DNA from: CAZBWP01 sp964630265
Lineage (GTDB): Bacteria > Pseudomonadota > Alphaproteobacteria > Rhodospirillales > Defluviicoccaceae
Reading direction: 5' to 3'
Assembly (NCBI GenBank): GCA_964630265.1
Contig: CAZVRW010000107.1
Location: 1-6,317 of the forward strand
Length of the DNA stretch: 6,317 nucleotides
Shown one piece after another: positions 1 to 5,624 of the stretch. The translations under genes were made by a program, and so were the position numbers. Below the pieces are notes generated by a model. It saw nothing but the letters and a program-made list of their open reading frames with translations. It did no database searches and had not been told where the DNA came from. Positions within the stretch are counted from its first letter, which is position 1, and every line of letters begins with the position of its first letter.

Positions 1-1
1 C

Positions 2-100
2 CCGGTCGCGGGGGCTGCGGACGCTGCCGGATCAAGCGCCTTCGCGGGCCTCCCCACACCGCGCGCCGCCACCTTGGCGAACGCGGATGCAATGCGCTAA
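2..100 (+). CDS. Possible C-terminal end of an upstream gene (partial)
   Basis: This frame is open from the left edge to a TAA at 98-100, giving 32 Ala-rich residues. Third codon positions are mostly G or C and first positions are G-rich, as expected of coding sequence in this genome. No domain can be recognised in so short a tail. In GC-rich DNA an open frame of this length can arise by chance, so it is a candidate only. If real, the gene would run in the same direction as the solute-binding protein gene that begins about 97 bases downstream. Confidence 0.3.
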   Translation, partial: PVAGAADAAGSSAFAGLPTPRAATLANADAMR

Positions 101-140
101 ACTCGTCGAGAGCCTGGAAAAATGCTCAATTGCATTGCAT
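87..140. repeat. 9-bp perfect inverted repeat upstream of the solute-binding protein gene
   Basis: ATGCAATGC at 87-95 is the exact reverse complement of GCATTGCAT at 132-140, with 36 bases between the arms. The right arm lies in a short direct repeat (TTGCAT at 130-135 and 135-140). It sits 58 bases upstream of the chosen ATG at 198, in an AT-richer patch, so it could be an operator or part of a leader hairpin. No convincing -35/-10 pair was found beside it. The role is inference. Confidence 0.35.
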
Positions 141-183
141 TCGAGCCTTGAACCTTGCGGCACGTGGGGACGCGCTCGATGGC

Positions 184-190
184 GGAGGAG
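184..190 (+). promoter_or_regulatory. Ribosome binding site of the solute-binding protein gene
   Basis: GGAGGAG lies 7 bases before the ATG at 198. This near-perfect Shine-Dalgarno decides the start: the same frame stays open back to an ATG at 87, but the extra 37 residues contain two Cys and several Arg, do not look like a signal peptide, and would bury the signal sequence that starts at 198. Confidence 0.8.
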
Positions 191-197
191 AACGGCG

Positions 198-1367
198 ATG
201 CGCGGTTTGTGGATGGCGACGACGTGGACGTTTGGTGTTGCGGCGCTCCTGCTGCTCGTGGGCTTGCCGGCACTGGCCGACGAAAAGCCGGCGCAGCTGG
301 TTCGCCTGAGTTACAGTAGCGGCTGGGACGCGCTGCCCGCGCTGGTGGCCATCGAGCGCGGCTTTTTCGAGCAGGAAAGGCTCGTGGTCAGTGGCATGCC
401 GACCTCGTCCGCCGCCGCCCTGGTCAATTCGCTGGCCGCGGGGACCACGGATGCGGCGGCGGTCCCGCAGCGGACGATGCTGGTCATGGCGGCGGCCGGC
501 GTTCCGGTCCGAATCGTGGCGGTGGGCAGCTGGGGGCTGCAGTTCGAGCTGGTCGCCCCGGACGGCTCGGGCATCGATTCTGTCGAGGCGCTGAACGGCA
601 AGACGGTCGCCATCTCGGCGGGATCGGACGCGCTCGGTCCTTTCATGCGGCTGATCAATCAAGCGGGTCTGCGCCCCGACGCCGTCAGGGTCCGTCAGGT
701 CTCGGCCAGCGAGCTGATGGCGGCGATCAAGGACAGGGCGGCGGACGCGGTCTTTGAATCGGTGCACTACACCAGGGTCATTGTCGAGCGGGGAGACGCC
801 GCGCTCGTCATGGGTCCGGAGGACGTGACCAACAGCATCGGCTCGGTGATGGCATCGCCCCTCGTCTTCAGCACCACCCTGGCGAACGACCAGCCCGACA
901 TCGCCCAGCGTGTGTTGAACGCCTGGATCAAAGCCTTGCGCTATATTCAGCAGGATCCTGCGGATGCAGCGCGACTGATGCGCATTTTTTTCGATCGCCA
1001 GGGCGTCCGGGTCAATGGCAGCGTGGCTGAACAGTGGGTCGAGGCCTATAATTACAACCTCTACACATGGACGGATGCCGCCGTGGCGGATGCCAACTAT
1101 AATGGTTGGGGTCTCAACGCCGCGGGGCTTTTGAAGGTCATCCCGGATATTTCAGGCATGGTCGACAACCGCTTTGCCGAACAGGCCGTCAAGCAGCTTG
1201 GCTTGGCTTCCGAAGGTGACGGCGAAGCCCTGGCGCGGGACGCGGCGGCGGAGCAGGAGCTCGACGCCGCGCCGGGCCCGAGTGAAGAGCCGGGCCCGAG
1301 TGAAGAGCCGGGCCCGAGTGAAGAGCCGGGCCCGAGTGACGAGCCAGCGGCGCCGGCCGCTCAATAG
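198..1367 (+). CDS. Periplasmic ABC-type substrate-binding protein (NMT1/TauA-like) with a repetitive acidic tail
   Basis: The 389-residue product looks like the periplasmic binding subunit of an ABC importer. Residues 1-27 form a Sec signal peptide (hydrophobic core about 11-23, likely cleavage after Ala-Leu-Ala27). The mature part begins with a beta strand and the segment GWDALPALVAIERGFFEQE (about 42-60), typical of the NMT1/THI5/SsuA-TauA group, whose N-terminal lobe reads 'available to X, ERGFF...E'. LNGKTVAISAGSD (132-144) is the matching start of the second lobe. The globular part ends near residue 336. Residues 360-383 are four copies of GPSEEP (the last GPSDEP), followed by Ala/Pro, and should be disordered. 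No lipobox Cys is present, so the protein should be soluble in the periplasm. No permease or ATPase gene lies in this window. The ligand cannot be told from sequence; sulfonates, thiamine precursors, nitrate and aromatic compounds all occur in this superfamily. The gene converges on the amyloid cluster and a functional link is unproven. Confidence 0.85.
   Translation: MRGLWMATTWTFGVAALLLLVGLPALADEKPAQLVRLSYSSGWDALPALVAIERGFFEQERLVVSGMPTSSAAALVNSLAAGTTDAAAVPQRTMLVMAAAGVPVRIVAVGSWGLQFELVAPDGSGIDSVEALNGKTVAISAGSDALGPFMRLINQAGLRPDAVRVRQVSASELMAAIKDRAADAVFESVHYTRVIVERGDAALVMGPEDVTNSIGSVMASPLVFSTTLANDQPDIAQRVLNAWIKALRYIQQDPADAARLMRIFFDRQGVRVNGSVAEQWVEAYNYNLYTWTDAAVADANYNGWGLNAAGLLKVIPDISGMVDNRFAEQAVKQLGLASEGDGEALARDAAAEQELDAAPGPSEEPGPSEEPGPSEEPGPSDEPAAPAAQ
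1275..1346 (+). repeat. In-frame 18-bp tandem repeat, four copies
   Basis: Unit GGCCCGAGTGAAGAGCCG occurs at 1275-1292, 1293-1310 and 1311-1328 without a mismatch. A fourth copy at 1329-1346 has two changes (GAA to GAC, final CCG to CCA). The unit encodes GPSEEP, so copy-number change keeps the frame. The near identity of the copies suggests recent expansion by slippage. Confidence 0.95.
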
Positions 1368-1384
1368 CCGGCCCTGAAGCCCGC

Positions 1385-1428
1385 CCGGACCGCGTTGTCC
1401 GGACCGCGTCGTCCGCGCCGCGCCGTCC
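1385..1428. repeat. 14-bp imperfect tandem repeat with hairpin potential between convergent genes
   Basis: Three units follow one another: GGACCGCGTTGTCC (1387-1400), GGACCGCGTCGTCC (1401-1414) and GCGCCGCGCCGTCC (1415-1428). CCGGAC (1385-1390) can pair with GTCCGG (1397-1402) across a 6-base loop. It fills most of the 68-base gap between the stop of the solute-binding gene (1367) and that of the convergent barrel gene (1436). It may help end transcription from either side, but neither strand shows a T-tract, so it is not a canonical intrinsic terminator. Confidence 0.5.
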
Positions 1429-1435
1429 GCGCCGG

Positions 1436-3046
1436 TCAGAACAGCGAGAAATTGGTCGGGAAACTGGCCGTGAAGCTGAAGTCGGGCGAGTCGTCGGTCA
1501 GCCCCGCTTGCGCCGTGACCAGCATCACCGTCCGATCGCTCAAGGAAATCGACGCGCCGGCCAGCAATCTGGCATCGTTCGCCCCGGAGCCGGGACGCTT
1601 GACGCCGTTCTGCTTCGACTTCTGGATGATCTCGTTGACGAAGGAGAAATTCACCGACACCACCTCCGTCAAGGCGAGGTTCATGCCGACGAACCAGTTG
1701 TAAGTGTCGCCCGGGTCGATCTTGCCCGTCTCCTCCTCCGTCCGCGGCAGATTGAAGGTGTAGCCGCCGCCGGCGAAGAAGATCACCGGATCGGTGCGCC
1801 AGACCGCGGTCAGGCCGGGATTGACCCCGTAGAATCCGCTTCCCGTCGGCGCGGAGTCCAGGACGGCGCGGTTGCCCTCGGTTTGCCTGGTCTCAATGTC
1901 GAACGGGCTCTTGCCGGTGGGAAAGCGCCCTCGCGCACGGACCACGAGGCCGGGAATCCAGCCAGCTCGATCCAGCACCTGATAGGATGCCGTCGCCTCC
2001 ACGTCACCCAGCCCGAAGCCGGTGGTCTTGGACGTTTCCTGATCGGCGGTGCCGAGACCGAGGGTCTCCGAATCGGTCCGGTAGACGATGGGAACGGTCG
2101 TCTCCACCTGAAAGCGATTGGTCACGCCAAGCCGGGCCGTCGTCCTCTGGGTCACGATGTCACGGTTCAGGTCGTCGACTCGCAGACGGCCGATCAGAAT
2201 GGCATCGAGGATGGAAAAGCCGCTGATGGCGATACGACTGCCCGATGTGTGGGTGTACTCGAGGCCCGGTTCGATCTGCAACGTGCCCTGCGGGAGCAGC
2301 ACGCCGCCCGCTTCCAGCAGCAACTGCTCCATCGGCGCTTCCGACTCCGGACGCTCCGCATCGATCCGACCTGGCGCCTCACCAGGGGCCTCGGTCGCCG
2401 CCGGGACCGTGCCGGTCGGGCCGGGTCGCGCCGCCGGCGGCCCGTCGGCCGGCGGCGTCGGTTTCGCCGGCGGCGCCTGAGTCACCGGGGGCGGCGGGGC
2501 GGGCGGCGGCGGCGCCGGGCGGGGTGCCGCCTGCACGGGCCGTGGAGGCTGGGGCTGGGGCTCGGGCTCGGGCTCGACCGCCGGCGCCACCGGCTGGACG
2601 GGGATGGGTGCCCGCGGCACAACCCCCTGGGCGAGGAGATAGCTGTCCGATCGCGAGCGGGCAAATTCCCGCGTCTGGCCGCCATTCAAGCGAAAGCCGG
2701 CCGGAACGGGCGCCGCGCCGTAGGCTCCGGACCGACCGTCGGACTGCCGCGTCAGCTCCGCCTCGAGACGCTCCACCCGAAGGCGTTGCTGCTGCAACGC
2801 CTCGCGCTGCGCCTCGAGCAGGCGACGCTGCTCGGCGATCAATCGCTGCTGTTCGGCGAGCTGGCCCTCGAGAAGATCCAAGCGGGAGGGGACGGGAGAC
2901 CGCCCTTGAACCGTGGCCAACGTCGGCGACATCGGCTCCGCGGCGGTCGCGGGCATGGACGCGATAAGAGGAACGGAACACGCGGTTAAGATCAACAGTC
3001 GTTGCGTTGCCGTTCCGGTTGCTGGCTTTGAACGCCGGGCCACCAC
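1436..3046 (-). CDS. fapF: FapF-like outer-membrane amyloid export pore with coiled coil and proline-rich linker
   Basis: The 536-residue product has the FapF architecture: signal peptide (about 1-36, hydrophobic LLILTACSVPLIAS, AxA-type site near Ala36), coiled coil (about 53-101, with EQQRLIAEQRRLLEAQREAL), a linker, then a beta-barrel domain (about 240-536) ending in Phe. Pseudomonas FapF is a trimeric barrel with an N-terminal coiled coil that lets amyloid subunits cross the outer membrane. Barrel features seen here are alternating strands such as VETTVPIVYRT, VVRARGRFPTG and NWFVGMNLALT, and a terminal strand ending FTASFPTNFSLF. The linker (about 143-226) is very rich in Pro, Ala and Glu. 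A LTAC lipobox-like motif ends at Cys23. The start is GTG at 3046 with GAGGGG 8 bases before it; the next codon is also GTG. It is the last gene of the cluster, 301 bases after the fapE-like gene. A generic 'phenol-degradation MetA-type' barrel is the alternative label; gene order favours FapF. Confidence 0.78.
   Translation of the reverse strand: MVARRSKPATGTATQRLLILTACSVPLIASMPATAAEPMSPTLATVQGRSPVPSRLDLLEGQLAEQQRLIAEQRRLLEAQREALQQQRLRVERLEAELTRQSDGRSGAYGAAPVPAGFRLNGGQTREFARSRSDSYLLAQGVVPRAPIPVQPVAPAVEPEPEPQPQPPRPVQAAPRPAPPPPAPPPPVTQAPPAKPTPPADGPPAARPGPTGTVPAATEAPGEAPGRIDAERPESEAPMEQLLLEAGGVLLPQGTLQIEPGLEYTHTSGSRIAISGFSILDAILIGRLRVDDLNRDIVTQRTTARLGVTNRFQVETTVPIVYRTDSETLGLGTADQETSKTTGFGLGDVEATASYQVLDRAGWIPGLVVRARGRFPTGKSPFDIETRQTEGNRAVLDSAPTGSGFYGVNPGLTAVWRTDPVIFFAGGGYTFNLPRTEEETGKIDPGDTYNWFVGMNLALTEVVSVNFSFVNEIIQKSKQNGVKRPGSGANDARLLAGASISLSDRTVMLVTAQAGLTDDSPDFSFTASFPTNFSLF
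2551..2572 (+). other. Potential G-quadruplex motif within the FapF linker coding region
   Basis: On the plus strand, the template strand for the barrel gene, four G-runs lie close together: GGGG 2551-2554, GGGG 2557-2560, GGG 2564-2566 and GGG 2570-2572, with loops of 2, 3 and 3 bases. This meets the usual G3+N1-7 rule. A second G-rich cluster at 2487-2524 has five runs, but one gap is 13 bases. Both come from Pro/Glu codons of the linker, so they may be by-products of amino-acid composition. Quadruplex formation is untested. Confidence 0.45.
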
Positions 3047-3347
3047 CTGATGATCCCCTCTGCGACCGCGTCGCGGTCTCCATCATGACTTCGTTGGTAA
3101 CACGCGCCTGCCGGGCCTCGAAATTGGAAAGTCTCCGGCCCGGGAACCTGGCGGCCGTTTCGCGCCGGTTGTGGCAAAGGCGCAACATCCGTGCGCGTTC
3201 GGCGGGTGGGCCATGGGGCGTGTTGCCCGGGGAAGGTCGGCGTAATCAATCACAGCGGCAAGAGCAGCGGCAGAGGCGAGCCGGAGCGGGCCCGCCCCCC
3301 GCCGATGGGGTCGAAGATGACGGTGCCGCCGGAGCCTCGAAGCCTGC
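3047..3347 (-). other. 301-base gap between the fapE-like and fapF-like genes, with inverted repeats
   Basis: No convincing gene was found here on either strand. It holds three inverted repeats: GACCGCG/CGCGGTC (3064-3070 and 3072-3078) just upstream of the barrel-gene Shine-Dalgarno; CCGGGCC (3111-3117) with GGCCCGG (3137-3143), loop 19 bases; and the palindrome GCGGGCCCGC (3286-3295). On the transcribed strand these could form a structured leader for the barrel gene. No T-tract follows any of them, and no clear sigma-70 or sigma-54 promoter was identified. Confidence 0.5.
3055..3060 (-). promoter_or_regulatory. Ribosome binding site of the fapF-like gene
   Basis: Read on the minus strand, GAGGGG lies 8 bases before the GTG at 3046. 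No ATG exists in this frame until residue 31, inside the signal peptide. This makes GTG, at 3046 or the adjacent 3043, the credible start. Confidence 0.65.
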
Positions 3348-3857
3348 TCAGAAGCCGCGCAGGTTGCCGATCACGCTGGCCAGCTGGGCCGGATCCTGAA
3401 CGATGACGACCTGCATGAGCATGTTGTTGTTGACGACGTTGAAGTTGCCGGGGACGGAGATGTTCTGGAAGATCCCGCTAAAGCCTTGCGGCAGATTGCC
3501 GATGCCCATGGTGATCTCGGCAACGTTGTCGGTGACCGTCACGTTCGGTGCGAGACCCGCGGGCAAACCGTTCTGGCCGCCCACGGCCGGCGCCGTGCCG
3601 CCGTCCGTACCCGGAAGGATATTGGCATCGACGCGCATCCGAAAGAACAGGCCACCGGCGCCGCGCAGTTCGGCCATTTCGTGATTGTCCAGTTCCTCTG
3701 CCCACGCGCGAAGATCCGCGATCATCTGCTCGCCCGGCGTCTGCTCGCCCCGCGTTTCGGGGGCGCCGGCCGTGGCCGGATTGGATGTTGCCAGCACGAC
3801 ACAGGTGACTGTGGCAGTCAGGGCGGATCGCGCGAAACGAGTCATACGTCCCTGCAT
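3348..3857 (-). CDS. fapE: FapE-like exported protein with a double-glycine-type motif
   Basis: The 169-residue product sits between the C39 peptidase and the barrel protein, the position of FapE, a minor fibre-associated component in Pseudomonas. Residues 1-30 look like a Sec signal peptide (RFARSALTATVTCVVLATS, AxA-type site at Ala28-Thr29-Ala30). A charged helix-like part follows (about 40-65), then LDNHEMAELRGA at 56-67 and Gly68-Gly69. The motif resembles the double-glycine leader recognised by C39 peptidases. The rest (70-169) is Gly/Asn/Val-rich, with NVTVTDNVAEITMGIG (105-120) and VVNNNMLMQVVIVQD (141-155), which could form beta strands; it ends in GF. I did not see the Gly-Asn-Gln repeats of the two fibre subunits. 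The start is ATG at 3857 with GGAGG 5 bases upstream. An in-frame start at 3986 would overlap the peptidase gene by 62 bases and hide the signal peptide. Identification as FapE rests mainly on position. Confidence 0.65.
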   Translation of the reverse strand: MQGRMTRFARSALTATVTCVVLATSNPATAGAPETRGEQTPGEQMIADLRAWAEELDNHEMAELRGAGGLFFRMRVDANILPGTDGGTAPAVGGQNGLPAGLAPNVTVTDNVAEITMGIGNLPQGFSGIFQNISVPGNFNVVNNNMLMQVVIVQDPAQLASVIGNLRGF

Positions 3858-3862
3858 TTTCG

Positions 3863-3867
3863 CCTCC
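3863..3867 (-). promoter_or_regulatory. Ribosome binding site of the fapE-like gene
   Basis: GGAGG on the minus strand ends 5 bases before the ATG at 3857. It favours this start over the in-frame ATG at 3845 (weaker GGGA upstream) and over the far upstream start at 3986. Confidence 0.75.
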
Positions 3868-3882
3868 AAAAATCGTTCACTC

Positions 3883-3909
3883 TGGCAGCGTGCCACCACG
3901 GCTCTGCCA
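3883..3909 (-). repeat. Short inverted repeat between the peptidase and fapE-like genes
   Basis: TGGCAG (3883-3888) pairs with CTGCCA (3904-3909) across a 15-base loop, in the 67-base gap after the peptidase stop at 3925. There is no T-tract on the transcribed strand. It may be a minor RNA hairpin upstream of the fapE-like ribosome binding site, or chance. Confidence 0.3.
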
Positions 3910-3924
3910 CCGTTGCTGTCCATC

Positions 3925-4629
3925 TCAAAACTCGTTCGCCGGTTTCGCCACCGGTCTGAACCCATGGTTGAGAATCGGTACCACATCGCCGGCGCGCGCC
4001 CGCGGCGTGCCGCGCAGCGTTTCGTCGCGGTCGATGGCCTTTCCCTCCTTGTCGATCAGGACAAGGATGACGCCATTCCACATGTCGGCGAATTGATCGA
4101 AGGGGCGGGAGCGGTTGCCGAAAGCCGGATCGGCAAAATAGACCTGCCCGCCGGACAAGCCCTGCACGACCACGAAATGTTTATAGCCACGAATGGTGAT
4201 CAGCGTGAGCGCCGGCACTTTCAGCGCCTGCAAGTCCTTGACGTCCTCGATCTTGAAGCCGCCGCCGACAAGCCCGTAGGCTTCGCCGATGGCTTTCAGC
4301 TCAAGCATCGAGAAGCCCAATTGCATGATCTTACGCTGTGTCTCCTCGTCACCCGACCGGAGGATCGTCTCGATGATCTCCGATTCGCTGGTCTCGATGC
4401 CGAAGGTGTAGCGCAGCAAGGTGGCCAGCGCGGCGGCACCACAACTGACGTCGTATTTCTGCCGCACGATATTCTCGAAGCGCAGATCCATGAACGTCTT
4501 GACCGGCGGCCGGACCACGCTCTGGCCGGCGACCCGCGTCAGGTCGATGCCCGCGGCCGAACCGGGCGCGAGCACCGCGACACAGGCCACGGCGAGACAA
4601 TGCCCCAAGGCGCGAAGATGCCACCTCAT
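3925..4629 (-). CDS. fapD: FapD-like C39 family (papain-like) cysteine peptidase
   Basis: The 234-residue product is a C39 (bacteriocin-processing type) peptidase domain with a signal peptide and no transporter domain. The N-terminus is hydrophobic (about 5-26, ending GSAAG), so the enzyme should act outside the cytoplasm. Catalytic residues are all visible: Gln57 (oxyanion hole) and Cys63 in RQKYDVSCGAAAL, His151 in RGYKHFVVV and Asp167 in VYFADPAFG. C39 domains in ABC exporters cut after Gly-Gly or Gly-Ala leaders; FapD of the Pseudomonas fap operon is a stand-alone relative needed for fibre production. Residues about 198-234 form a C-terminal extension past the domain. The ATG at 4629 overlaps the TGA of the upstream repeat gene (ATGA, 4 bases), implying translational coupling; only a weak AGGTG (4634-4638) precedes it. 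The next gene, fapE-like, begins 67 bases downstream. The family call is firm; its substrate here is inferred. Confidence 0.88.
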   Translation of the reverse strand: MRWHLRALGHCLAVACVAVLAPGSAAGIDLTRVAGQSVVRPPVKTFMDLRFENIVRQKYDVSCGAAALATLLRYTFGIETSESEIIETILRSGDEETQRKIMQLGFSMLELKAIGEAYGLVGGGFKIEDVKDLQALKVPALTLITIRGYKHFVVVQGLSGGQVYFADPAFGNRSRPFDQFADMWNGVILVLIDKEGKAIDRDETLRGTPRARAGDVVPILNHGFRPVAKPANEF

Positions 4630-5537
4630 GGCAGCACCTGGACGATCGAGAGACCGACCACGTTGGAAACGCGATTCATGTCGCCGGTGCTCTGGTTGAC
4701 CTGGGCAACGCCGGAGAAATCGGTAAACGCGTTGGCGACGACCACATCGCGCGGACCCGCCTCCCCTTCTTCGACGAGGGCGTTGTCGGCCTCGCCGCCG
4801 ATGGTCTCCAACATGACATCGTTCAACTGGACGGCATCCGGCCCGACCAGCAAACCGATCCCGACGGCGACGACGTTGAGTTGCTGGTTGAGGTTGCCGG
4901 CGGACTGGTTGATGCCGACGATGCCGGTGCTGCCCTGAAAGCTGTTCTCGATGCGGGTTTCCCGGGGCCCGCTGTCGCGCACGATGACGGTGTTGTCGCG
5001 CAACTCCTGGATCCCGTGCACCTGCAGGCTCTCGACGCTGGCACCACCCGTGGACACGGCGATGGCGTGGATGTTGGCCTGACTGTTCAGGTTGCCCGCC
5101 TCCTGGTTGATGGCGAGAACACCGGTATGGTTGTTGCCCGAGCCGGCGAACACCACGGACCGGGACACGTTCTGTTCGGTAACGGTGTTGCCGACGGCAC
5201 GCTGCGACACGACCACGTCGGCGGTCACCGCGCCGGACGCGGCATTCGCGAGGACGGCGACATCGCGGATCCCCGGAATCACCTGGTCGACCAAGTCGAC
5301 CAAACCGATGCCGGGCGAGCCGCTTTCGGGGGCGTCATCCCCGGGGATCGCGGCCGTGACGGGGTGAACGTTGCTCCCGTCGGCCAAGTTAATCTGAATG
5401 GGAAGCTGGGTCTGATCGCCTGGCGTCTCGGCCCCGGCCGGAGCGAACGGAACGGTCTGTCCCAGCGCCGCTGCGGGTCCCAACAGACCGGCGATCAGCC
5501 CGGCAAACGCGACGATCGTTTTCGTGGCGCCCTGCAT
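4626..5537 (-). CDS. fapC: FapC-like secreted amyloid subunit with three repeats
   Basis: The 303-residue product has a signal peptide (1-26, likely cleavage after Ala-Leu-Gly26), a variable region, then three related repeats beginning at Gly139, Gly205 and Gly276. Each has the core G-(V/I)-x-x-(I/V)-N-Q-x-(A/T)-G-(N/D)-(L/M)-N, for example INQSAGNLNQQ at 209-219, followed by Asn and a hydrophobic strand. FapB and FapC of Pseudomonas have three such Asn/Gln-Gly repeats joined by linkers and form the fibre core. Linkers here are about 43 and 48 residues. The protein ends only five residues after the last repeat. There is no Cys anywhere, unlike Pseudomonas FapC, where a C-terminal CxxC is known. 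It lies directly upstream of, and overlaps by ATGA, the C39 peptidase, the order expected for fapC-fapD. AGAGAGG at 5547-5553 lies 9 bases before the ATG. Whether this or the partial gene upstream is the major subunit is inferred from position. Confidence 0.78.
   Translation of the reverse strand: MQGATKTIVAFAGLIAGLLGPAAALGQTVPFAPAGAETPGDQTQLPIQINLADGSNVHPVTAAIPGDDAPESGSPGIGLVDLVDQVIPGIRDVAVLANAASGAVTADVVVSQRAVGNTVTEQNVSRSVVFAGSGNNHTGVLAINQEAGNLNSQANIHAIAVSTGGASVESLQVHGIQELRDNTVIVRDSGPRETRIENSFQGSTGIVGINQSAGNLNQQLNVVAVGIGLLVGPDAVQLNDVMLETIGGEADNALVEEGEAGPRDVVVANAFTDFSGVAQVNQSTGDMNRVSNVVGLSIVQVLP
4644..5123 (-). repeat. Three amyloid-type repeats in the FapC-like protein
   Basis: Repeat cores of about 23 codons lie at 5055-5123, 4857-4925 and 4644-4712 (residues 139-161, 205-227 and 276-298). 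All share N-Q-x-x-G-x-x-N spacing. The third is the most divergent (VNQSTGDMNRVSN). The segments before repeats 2 and 3 are also alike (RDNTVIV... and RDVVVANAF), so the repeated module probably includes a strand ahead of the core. Spacing is 66 and 71 residues. Confidence 0.85.
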
Positions 5538-5546
5538 GTCCGCGGC

Positions 5547-5553
5547 CCTCTCT
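5547..5553 (-). promoter_or_regulatory. Ribosome binding site of the fapC-like gene
   Basis: AGAGAGG on the minus strand lies 9 bases before the ATG at 5537. Just upstream of it is a short inverted repeat, CGGTTG (5565-5570) and CAACCG (5572-5577), that could fold near the site. Confidence 0.5.
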
Positions 5554-5624
5554 GTCGGCTGGCCCGGTTGTCAACCGAGCTCTTGTCGTTTGGAGTGCTC
5601 ATCCGCGTCTTCAAGAATGCGCCC

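Noticed and set aside
87..197. Upstream ATG at 87 as start of the solute-binding protein
   Set aside because: The extension places 37 charged and Cys-containing residues before a good signal peptide. GGAGGAG is placed correctly for the ATG at 198.
1508..2989. 493-codon plus-strand open frame opposite the FapF-like gene
   Set aside because: It is Arg/Gly-rich, has long runs such as RRRRFRRRRLS, no recognisable domain and no credible ribosome binding site, and mirrors the proline-rich coding strand. The minus-strand protein has a signal peptide, coiled coil and barrel.
2379..3188. 269-codon minus-strand frame overlapping the start of the FapF-like gene
   Set aside because: It is in another frame of the same strand, very Arg/Ala/Gly-rich, and lacks the coiled-coil heptads and signal peptide seen in the accepted frame.
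3858..3986. Start at 3986 for the FapE-like protein
   Set aside because: It would overlap the peptidase gene by 62 bases and bury the signal peptide. GGAGG points to the ATG at 3857.
3685..4938. 417-codon plus-strand open frame across the fapC/D/E-like genes
   Set aside because: It runs antisense to three genes that each have signal peptides, family motifs or repeats. It shows no domain and is typical of antisense frames in GC-rich DNA.
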